This document shows, one piece after another, positions 58,179 through 64,000 of a DNA stretch of 64,000 bases; the first letter of the stretch is position 1, and each line of letters starts with the position of its first letter. The DNA lies in the NCBI GenBank assembly GCA_050247255.1, contig JBFWUM010000021.1:1-64000 (forward strand), given 5' to 3'. Below the pieces are notes generated by a model. That model saw nothing but the letters and a program-made list of their open reading frames with translations, was not told the DNA's origin and did no database searches. This DNA is from JBFWUM01 sp050247255. Lineage in GTDB: Bacteria; Acidobacteriota; Vicinamibacteria; Vicinamibacterales; UBA2999. The position numbers were made by a program, and so were the translations under genes.

Positions 58179-60249
58179 TCGGCAGCCGGCAGGCGTAGTT
58201 CTCGCACACGTAAATCGTGGCGCGGCCATCGAGGCGTCGCATCCCCTCGATGAACGGCGCCATCGGCTCGAGCTGCGACTGGCGCCGGCCGCCGTCGGCC
58301 ACCAGCACCACCTTGTTCGGCAGGTAGCGGCCGTTGACGACCCGGAGCAGCGCGCGGGTGTCGGCGGCCCCGGGGTCGCCGGCGATGACGATTTCACGCG
58401 GCCGCGTGCGCAGGAAATCCAGCGCCGCGAGCAGCTGCGGCAGCGCGACGCCCGAACGCGACACGCGCGGCGCCAGCGCGCGGAAGGTGGCGTCGGCGCG
58501 GTCGCGATAGCCGCCGCGCGCCGTCATCTTCCACAGCCGGAGCAGGTTCATGGCCGCCACGGAGTTGGCCGCCGGCTCGGCGCCGTCGTATTCCTCCTTG
58601 ACGCGCGTGAGCACGTCGCCGGCGGTCGCTGCGGTCGAAAAGTAGGCGCCCCCCTCGGCATCCCAGAACAGCCGATCCTGTGTCTCCTGCAGCGTCATCG
58701 CCCACGTCAGCCAGCGCGGATCGAACGATGTCTCGTACAGATCGAGCAGCCCCTGCACCAGGTAGGCGTAGTCCTCGAGCATCGCGTCGATGTCGGCGTG
58801 GCCGTCGCGATAGCGGCGCAGCAGCGTGCCGCCGCCGGCGTTGAACAGCGCGCGCTGGATGAACTCCGCCTGCGCCCGCGCGGCGTCGAGATAGCGCGGC
58901 TCGTCGAACGCCTGCGCCGCGCGGGCCAGCGCCGACAACATCAGCGCGTTCCACGCGACCAGCACCTTGTCGTCCTTCGCCGGGCGCGGCCGGCCGAGGC
59001 GGGCGCGGAGCAGCGCCCCCTTGCCACCGTCGACAATGGCCGCAGTCCGCGGGTCCGCCGGCGCCTTCGCCTGGCTGAGCGCATGACGACCCTCCGCGCC
59101 GACACCCAGGTGCGCGGCAACCAGGTTGGCGTTGCTGCCGACGATGCGGCGGATGTCCTCGCGCGTCCAGGTGTAGTACGCGCCTTCCTCGATCGCGCCG
59201 GTGGCGGGATCGATGCTGTCCGCATCCTCGGCCGAGTGGAACGCGCCGCCAGGATCGCGCAGGTCGCGCAGCACGTAGTCGAGGGTCCGGCGCGCGACGT
59301 CGCGGAAGAACGGGTCGCGGGTCGCCTGGAAGCCATCGACGTACGCCGAGGCAAGCAGCGCTTGGTCGTACAGCATCTTCTCGTAGTGCGGCACGAGCCA
59401 GTCGCGATCGGTCGCGTAGCGATGGAAGCCGCCGGCGAGCTGATCGTGAATGCCGCCGGTCGCCATCGCCCGCAGCGTGGCCAGCGCCATCTCCTGCGCG
59501 CGGGCGTTGCCGGTGCGCGCGGCGTAGTGCATCAGGAAGGTCAGCACCGCCGTGCGCGGGAACTTTGGCGCGCCGCCGAATCCGGCGCCGTCGAACGTGC
59601 GCTCGAGCCCCTCATAGGTCTGGTCGAACGCCTGCGCCGGGTCGATCGTCGCTGTGCCGGTGGTGGCCTGGCTTCGCTGCGCCATCGCCTGTGTTCCCGA
59701 CTCGGCGGCCAGTAGTGCCTCGGCGCGGCGCGCCCGCCACAGGCCGGCCACGTTCAGCAGCACGGTGCGGAAGCCGGGATCGCCGTCGTGATCGTCGGGC
59801 GGCAGGTAGTTGGCGCCGAAGAACGGCTTGCGATCGGGCGTCAGGAAGATCGACATCGGCCAGCCGCCCTCGCTGACGCCGATGACGTAGTTCATGTAGA
59901 GGCGATCGAGGTCGGGCCGCTCCTCGCGGTCCACCTTGATCGAGATGAAGTGCTCGTTCATCACCGCGGCGATCGCCGGGTTCGAGAACGACTCCTGCTC
60001 CATGACGTGGCACCAGTGGCACGTCGAGTAGCCGATCGACAGGAACACCGCCTTGTCTTCGCGCCGCGCCTTCTCGAATGCCTCGTCTCCCCACGGGTAC
60101 CAGGCAACCGGATTGTGCGCGTGCTGCTGCAGGTACGGGCTCTTCTCGTCGATCAGCCGGTTGGTGAAGTTCTCGGGCGCGCGCGAACAGCCGAGGACGA
60201 AGCCGGAAAGGACGAGGGCCAGCACGAGCCGGCAGCGCGTCGACAGCAT
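58138..60249 (-). CDS. thioredoxin-domain lipoprotein (YyaL/SSP411 family)
   Basis: 703 aa. A lipoprotein signal ends at C21 (LSGFVLGC), so the protein is exported and lipid-anchored, unlike the cytoplasmic family norm. The N-terminal thioredoxin-like domain has NRLIDEKSPYLQQHAHNPV and the CxxC motif STCHWCHVM (C77, C80). An (α/α)6-barrel glycosidase-like domain follows (YEKMLYDQALLASAYVDGF; EGAYYTWTREDI). The enzyme activity of the family is unsettled. Start ATG 60249 is 8 nt after TACCAT and gives a perfect lipobox; a longer frame upstream does not. Confidence 0.88.
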   Translation of the reverse strand: MLSTRCRLVLALVLSGFVLGCSRAPENFTNRLIDEKSPYLQQHAHNPVAWYPWGDEAFEKARREDKAVFLSIGYSTCHWCHVMEQESFSNPAIAAVMNEHFISIKVDREERPDLDRLYMNYVIGVSEGGWPMSIFLTPDRKPFFGANYLPPDDHDGDPGFRTVLLNVAGLWRARRAEALLAAESGTQAMAQRSQATTGTATIDPAQAFDQTYEGLERTFDGAGFGGAPKFPRTAVLTFLMHYAARTGNARAQEMALATLRAMATGGIHDQLAGGFHRYATDRDWLVPHYEKMLYDQALLASAYVDGFQATRDPFFRDVARRTLDYVLRDLRDPGGAFHSAEDADSIDPATGAIEEGAYYTWTREDIRRIVGSNANLVAAHLGVGAEGRHALSQAKAPADPRTAAIVDGGKGALLRARLGRPRPAKDDKVLVAWNALMLSALARAAQAFDEPRYLDAARAQAEFIQRALFNAGGGTLLRRYRDGHADIDAMLEDYAYLVQGLLDLYETSFDPRWLTWAMTLQETQDRLFWDAEGGAYFSTAATAGDVLTRVKEEYDGAEPAANSVAAMNLLRLWKMTARGGYRDRADATFRALAPRVSRSGVALPQLLAALDFLRTRPREIVIAGDPGAADTRALLRVVNGRYLPNKVVLVADGGRRQSQLEPMAPFIEGMRRLDGRATIYVCENYACRLPTTDPAVAARLLSE

Positions 60250-60257
60250 GGAGCTTG

Positions 60258-60267
60258 ATGGTACCAT
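60258..60267. promoter_or_regulatory. palindromic shared -10 box (thioredoxin lipoprotein / permease)
   Basis: ATGGTACCAT is a perfect 10-bp palindrome that reads TACCAT on both strands: 8 nt before ATG 60249 (minus) and 7 nt before GTG 60275 (plus). One symmetric -10 element thus serves two leaderless-type genes. Confidence 0.65.
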
Positions 60268-60274
60268 CCGCGCC

Positions 60275-61579
60275 GTGAGCCTGACCGGCCGGCCCTCGCT
60301 CGTGCGCGCGATGGGGCGGTGGACGCTGACGGCGGCGGTCGTGAACGGCGTCGTAGGCAGCGGCATCTTCGGCCTGCCGTCCGCGCTTGTCGGGCTGGCC
60401 GGCGCCTGGAGCCCGGCGCTGGTGCTCGCCGCCGGCGCCTGCATCTTCGTCATCATCCTGTGCTTCGCCGAGGTCAGCAGCCGCTTCGAGGATGCCGGCG
60501 GGCCCTACCTCTACGCGCGCGAAGCCTTCGGCGCGACCGCGGCCTTCCACGTCGGGTGGCTCCTGCTGTTCACGCGGCTGCTGTCGGCCGCGGCGGCGCT
60601 CAACATCCTGACGGTCTACCTGGCATCGTTGATTCCCCCGGTGGGGACGCCGGCAGGCCGCGTCGCCACCATGACGCTGGCCGTGCTCTCGGTCACCCTG
60701 ATCAACGTCTATGGCGTGGCATGGGGGGCGAGGGCGACCAATCTCTTCACCGTCGCCAAGCTCATTCCGCTGCTGATCCTTGCCGGCGTCGGGCTGACGC
60801 GGTTCTCGCCGGAGGTCGTGGCGACGCAGACGGTTGCCGCCCCCGACTGGACCACCGCGTTCCTGTTGCTCGTGTTCGCCTATGGCGGATTCGAGGGCAC
60901 GACGGCGGCGGCGGGGGAGGCCCGCAACCCGAAGCGGGACAGCGCCATCGCCCTGGTCGCGGCCACGGCGATCGTCACGGCGGTGTATGCCGTGCTGCAG
61001 GCGGTTGTCGTCGGTCTCGTTCCGCAGGCGGCGGCCACGGCGACGCCGATTGCCACCGCGCTCGACGTCCTGTTCGGCCCGGCCGGCGCCGTGCTGGCCA
61101 GCGCCGGGGCCGTGGTGTCGGTCTACGGCTGGTGGATCGGCTTCACGCTGATGATGCCGCGCGTCGTCTACTCGATGGCCGAGCGCGGCGAACTGCCGCC
61201 GCGGCTCGCATTCATCCATCCCATCTTCCGCACGCCGGTGCCGGCGATCGTCCTGGTGGCGGTCATCGCCTGGCTGATGGCCGTCTTCAGCACGTTCGCG
61301 CAGGCCGCAACGCTGGCCGCTATCCCAAGGCTCGGGATTTTCATGGTGGTGTGTGCCGCGCTGATTGCGCTGCGCCGCAAGGCCGATGCGCCCGCCGCCG
61401 CCTTCATCGTCAACGGGGGCCCTGCATTCGCCGTGGCCGGCATCGTGTTCAGCGGCTGGATGCTCAGCACGCGCAGTTTCGACCAGCTCTGGCTGCTGCT
61501 CGTCGTCATCGGCGCCGGCATCGCCCTGCGCGCCTGGCGCCGCCCCGTCGCCCGCGCCGTCCCGCAGCAGCTCTCGTGA
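60275..61579 (+). CDS. APC-family amino-acid permease
   Basis: 434 aa with about 12 hydrophobic segments. The first helix holds VVNGVVGSGIFGLPS, the APC substrate-binding GSGIF motif, followed by AEVSSRFEDAGGPYLYAREAFG in segments 2-3 and FAYGGFEGTTAAAGEARNPKR in segment 6. It probably imports an amino acid or polyamine. GTG 60275 is chosen from the -10 geometry. Its TGA overlaps the next gene's GTG. Confidence 0.88.
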   Translation: MSLTGRPSLVRAMGRWTLTAAVVNGVVGSGIFGLPSALVGLAGAWSPALVLAAGACIFVIILCFAEVSSRFEDAGGPYLYAREAFGATAAFHVGWLLLFTRLLSAAAALNILTVYLASLIPPVGTPAGRVATMTLAVLSVTLINVYGVAWGARATNLFTVAKLIPLLILAGVGLTRFSPEVVATQTVAAPDWTTAFLLLVFAYGGFEGTTAAAGEARNPKRDSAIALVAATAIVTAVYAVLQAVVVGLVPQAAATATPIATALDVLFGPAGAVLASAGAVVSVYGWWIGFTLMMPRVVYSMAERGELPPRLAFIHPIFRTPVPAIVLVAVIAWLMAVFSTFAQAATLAAIPRLGIFMVVCAALIALRRKADAPAAAFIVNGGPAFAVAGIVFSGWMLSTRSFDQLWLLLVVIGAGIALRAWRRPVARAVPQQLS

Positions 61580-62328
61580 CCCTGCTGTTGCTCAAGGCGA
61601 CGCTGTCGCCGCTCCTCATTGCCGCCGTCACGATTGCGGCCCGGCGCTGGGGGCCGCGGGTGGGCGGCTTCCTGCTGGGCCTGCCGATCGTGGCCGGCCC
61701 GACCCTCGGGTTCTATGCGGTGGAGCAGGGAAGCGACTTCGCCGCCGTTGCCGTCCGCGCGACATTGCTTGGGCTCGTCGCTGTCGGCGTGTTCTGCGTC
61801 GTTTACGCCCACATCGCGAGGCGCGCGCCCTGGCCGGTGTGCCTCGCGCTTGGCTGGAGCGCGTTCGGCATCGTCACCGCGGCGTCGCTCGGCGTGAGTC
61901 TTCCGCTGATCGCGAGTTTCGCCGCGGCCGTTGCGGCACTCTTCGCCGCGCGCTCACTGTTGCCCGCTTCAACCGACGCAACACCCGAGGCCCGGCCGCC
62001 ACGCTGGGACCTGGTGATGCGGATGGTGAGCGCGGCGCTGCTGGTCACCATCCTCACGGCCGCAGCCGACAGCCTTGGGCCGCTGTGGAGCGGTGTCCTG
62101 ACGCCGTTCCCGGTCGCCGTGTCGATCATGGTCGCCTTCACGCACGCGCGGAACGGCGCAGGTGCTGCTGCGCGGTTTCTATACGCGTTTCTTCCAGGGC
62201 TGGCCACGTTCGCCGTGTTCTGCCTTGTCCTGGCGCTCACGTTGAATCGCTGGCCGGTGGCCGTCGCATTCGCGATGGCGCTGGGCGTGCAGATGTGCAC
62301 GCAGGGGGCCTATCTGGCCCGTTCCTGA
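61576..62328 (+). CDS. integral membrane protein of unknown function
   Basis: 250 aa with about eight hydrophobic segments arranged as two similar halves (LLLKATLSPLLIAAVTIAAR with GGFLLGLPIVAGPTLGFYAV; later LLVTILTAAADSLGPLWSGV with LTPFPVAVSIMVAFTHARNG). The repeated LLxGLPxxxGP and LTPFPVxxS pattern suggests an internal duplication. GTG 61576 overlaps the permease stop (GTGA), so it may be a partner of the permease. The family is not named with confidence. Confidence 0.7.
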   Translation: MTLLLLKATLSPLLIAAVTIAARRWGPRVGGFLLGLPIVAGPTLGFYAVEQGSDFAAVAVRATLLGLVAVGVFCVVYAHIARRAPWPVCLALGWSAFGIVTAASLGVSLPLIASFAAAVAALFAARSLLPASTDATPEARPPRWDLVMRMVSAALLVTILTAAADSLGPLWSGVLTPFPVAVSIMVAFTHARNGAGAAARFLYAFLPGLATFAVFCLVLALTLNRWPVAVAFAMALGVQMCTQGAYLARS

Positions 62329-62336
62329 CACTCGGG

Positions 62337-62342
62337 TACACT
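62337..62342 (+). promoter_or_regulatory. -10 box before the Dabb gene
   Basis: TACACT, 8 nt before GTG 62351, predicting a leaderless transcript with a GTG start. Confidence 0.5.
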
Positions 62343-62350
62343 ACCGGCCA

Positions 62351-62653
62351 GTGTTCACGCACATCGTGTTGTCGAAGATGCGGGAGTCAGCGGGGGGGCG
62401 TAGTGGCGCCGAAAACGCGCGGCTGCTGAAGGAGCGGCTCGAAGAAATCGCCAACATGCTCGACGGCGTCCGCCGGTTCGAGGTCGGCATCAACGAAATT
62501 CCCGGTGACGATGCCGCGGATGTGGCGCTGGTGGCGGAGTTCGAGAGCCGCGAGGCGTTCCAGGCGTACATCGACCACCCGGCGCACCAGGCCGTGGTCG
62601 ACTTCCTCAAGGACGTGCGGCTCGATCGCCGCATCATCGACTACACCGTCTGA
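62351..62653 (+). CDS. Dabb (stress-responsive A/B barrel) domain protein
   Basis: 100 aa: FTHIVLSKMRESAGGRS, then LLKERLEEIANMLDGVRRFE, ALVAEFESREAFQAYIDHPA and HQAVVDFLKDVRLDRRIIDY form the Dabb ferredoxin-like barrel. Proteins of this kind are small dimers; some are enzymes of polyketide or stress pathways, most are uncharacterised. Start GTG 62351. Confidence 0.88.
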   Translation: MFTHIVLSKMRESAGGRSGAENARLLKERLEEIANMLDGVRRFEVGINEIPGDDAADVALVAEFESREAFQAYIDHPAHQAVVDFLKDVRLDRRIIDYTV

Positions 62654-62658
62654 TTCTC

Positions 62659-64000
62659 ATGGGTGGCCGCCGGCCGACGGGCGCCTGGCTGCCGCCGGTG
62701 GCCTTCGGCCTTCTTGCCAGCGCGTTCACGGTCAGCACCTACCAGGTGCTGGACGATCATTTCGATCGCCTGACGCGCGCGCGACAGATCGTCCAGTTCG
62801 GCGAGCTGCCGTTCCGCGACTTCCTCGACCCCGGGTACTTTCTCAGCCTGTTCGTGTCGGCGGCGCTGCAGCGGCTCCTCGGCGATCACCTGCTGGGCGA
62901 GCTGCTGCTGAACGCGGCGTGCATCGGCGCTGGGACGGGCCTGGTCCTCTGGCTGGCGCGGCAGGTGTCCGGCAGCTACCGGGTGGCCGTCCCGGCGGCG
63001 CTGCTGGCGGTGCTGGCCATGCCGCGCGCCTACGACTACGATAAGGTGCTGTTCTATCCGCTGGGGCTGGCCTGCTGCTGGGCATATGCCTCACGTCCAA
63101 CGGCACGGCGTCTTGTCGGCCTGGCCGGTGTGGTGGTGCTCGCGGCGCTGTTTCGCTACGACAGCGGGGTCTACCTCGCCTGCGCGGCGTTCGCGACGGT
63201 GGTGGTGCTTCACCGGCCCGAACGGCGGCTGCTCTTGGGGCGGGGGATGCTCCTGGTTGGGGCCGCTGTCGTCTTTGCGCTCCCCGCGCTCGTGTTCGTG
63301 CAGGCGACCAGCGGCATCGGCGATGCGGTGGATCAGATCGTCACCTACGCCAGCCGCGAGCGGGCGCGGACCCGCAACCGCCCGGCGTTGACCGACGCCC
63401 GCCTGTTCGCCCTGGTGCCCGCGGCGCCGGTGCCCGGTCCGCCCATCCAGGTGCAGTGGGCGCCGGACGTCGACGATCAGATGCGCCTCCGACTGGAGGC
63501 GGGGTTGACCCTGACGAACGGCGCAGGGCCGGGGGAAGACCGGTGGTGGGGCTATCGCCTCGGCGATCCGTCAGCGGAAATCATCCAGCGACTCGTCGAG
63601 AGCCCGGGCGTGGCTGACACGCGCGGCGTCGATAGAGCCGCACGTGCGCTCGAGCGTCCGGAGCCGATCCAGGTGCGCCTTGAACGCGCGCTGCCGCGGG
63701 TCAGGCTTGCCATCCCAGGGCAGCGGGCGTCGGCGTTTCTGTACCACATCCTGCTGGCGCTGCCGGTCGTCGCCGCACTCGTGCTGTATCGCCGCGGTGC
63801 GTCACGGGCCGAGTATGCGGCGGTGGGGAGCGTGATCATCGTGGTGGCGCTGCTCGATGGGCTCGTCCTGCGCGATCCCGTGTCGGCGCGTCTCGGCGGC
63901 GTCGCCGGACCGGCCGCTGTGCTCGGCGCCTGGCTGGTGGCGCAGGCGCGACGCCCTTCCGCGCGCGTGGCAACGGCGATCGTCGCCCTGCTGGCCGTGG
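62659..64000 (+). CDS. polytopic membrane protein, GT-C-like (partial, cut by window end)
   Basis: At least 447 codons without a stop, running off the window. An N-terminal helix is followed by DDHFDRLTRARQIVQFGELP and FRDFLDPGYFLSLFVSAALQ, whose DFLDPG motif resembles loops of GT-C/ArnT-like and mannosyltransferase-like proteins. At least eight hydrophobic segments are present, with a soluble loop at about residues 235-350. It begins 6 bp after the Dabb stop. Glycan or lipid-linked sugar transfer is likely but not shown. Confidence 0.65.
   Translation, partial: MGGRRPTGAWLPPVAFGLLASAFTVSTYQVLDDHFDRLTRARQIVQFGELPFRDFLDPGYFLSLFVSAALQRLLGDHLLGELLLNAACIGAGTGLVLWLARQVSGSYRVAVPAALLAVLAMPRAYDYDKVLFYPLGLACCWAYASRPTARRLVGLAGVVVLAALFRYDSGVYLACAAFATVVVLHRPERRLLLGRGMLLVGAAVVFALPALVFVQATSGIGDAVDQIVTYASRERARTRNRPALTDARLFALVPAAPVPGPPIQVQWAPDVDDQMRLRLEAGLTLTNGAGPGEDRWWGYRLGDPSAEIIQRLVESPGVADTRGVDRAARALERPEPIQVRLERALPRVRLAIPGQRASAFLYHILLALPVVAALVLYRRGASRAEYAAVGSVIIVVALLDGLVLRDPVSARLGGVAGPAAVLGAWLVAQARRPSARVATAIVALLAV

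Noticed and set aside
58181..58194. Two GGCAG-type heptamers near the end of the thioredoxin-domain gene.
   Set aside because: Only two units, inside coding sequence; could be chance.

Overview
The window is a high-GC, gene-dense bacterial chromosome segment: overlapping stops and starts, GTG/TTG starts, and long antisense open frames caused by base composition. The 100-N gap at 29624-29723 shows it is a scaffold of a draft or metagenome assembly. No rRNA or tRNA marker is present. The gene set (σ54-type promoter before a Tad/Flp pilus operon, a Tes/MSS-like radical SAM enzyme, YpdA, secreted proteins of unknown family, heptanucleotide tandem repeats, leaderless-type promoters) fits Acidobacteriota, most likely Vicinamibacteria (subdivision 6). 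That assignment is inference.

Layout. 1-5.7 kb: small metabolic genes (VOC protein, P-loop kinase, FAH-family hydrolase, MetE-like methyltransferase, MFS exporter, folE, a secreted protein). 5.7-19 kb: a complete Tad/Flp pilus operon (flp, prepilin peptidase, tadE, cpaB, cpaC, tadG-like, cpaE, cpaF, tadB, tadC) running without breaks into an AAA+ ATPase, a DUF192 protein and a SPOR-like protein. A good σ54 -24/-12 element precedes flp. A divergent pair, a small membrane protein and a pseudo-receiver protein, lies on the other side. 18.9-26 kb: UreH/NicO-like transporter, SDR, a receiver-HisKA protein without an ATPase domain, M19 dipeptidase, and two GT-C-type membrane proteins. 26-29.4 kb: a large radical SAM protein of the tetraether/membrane-spanning-lipid synthase type, divergent from a heme-oxygenase-like diiron protein. 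29.4-29.96 kb: repeats and an assembly gap flanked by an exact 127-bp duplication, probably an unmerged contig overlap. 30-38.5 kb: gltBD, aspartate kinase, ypdA. 38.5-41.8 kb: lytic transglycosylase and an ECF sigma factor between two membrane-protein genes. 41.8-45.4 kb: ChlI-like AAA+, VWA and LON-domain proteins in one operon. 45.4-50 kb: GDPD, secreted MBL hydrolase, a secreted family of unknown function, a PepSY membrane protein and a small secreted protein. 50-56.4 kb: family-5 uracil-DNA glycosylase divergent from the pyruvate dehydrogenase operon aceE-aceF-lpd. 56.4-58.2 kb: an acetyltransferase and an MmcQ/YjbR protein flanked by two inverted copies of a MITE-like repeat. 58-64 kb: a thioredoxin-domain lipoprotein divergent from an amino-acid permease operon, a Dabb protein and a GT-C-like membrane protein cut off by the window end.

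Three signals recur. (1) About seventeen first-in-transcript genes have a TANNNT or near-TANNNT -10 hexamer only 5-9 nt before the start codon, so their mRNAs should be leaderless or nearly so; several divergent pairs share one symmetric -10 box. (2) Short tandem repeats of 7- or 8-nt units occur at eight or more places, with different unit sequences. Some form hairpins at gene ends, some touch start or stop codons, and two lie in frame inside genes (aceE and the VWA gene). (3) Perfect intergenic palindromes cluster around 49.5-50.9 kb. The strongest candidates for new biology are the AAA+/DUF192/SPOR extension and the divergent pseudo-receiver at the pilus locus, the radical SAM/diiron oxidase pair, and the MITE-like repeat pair.
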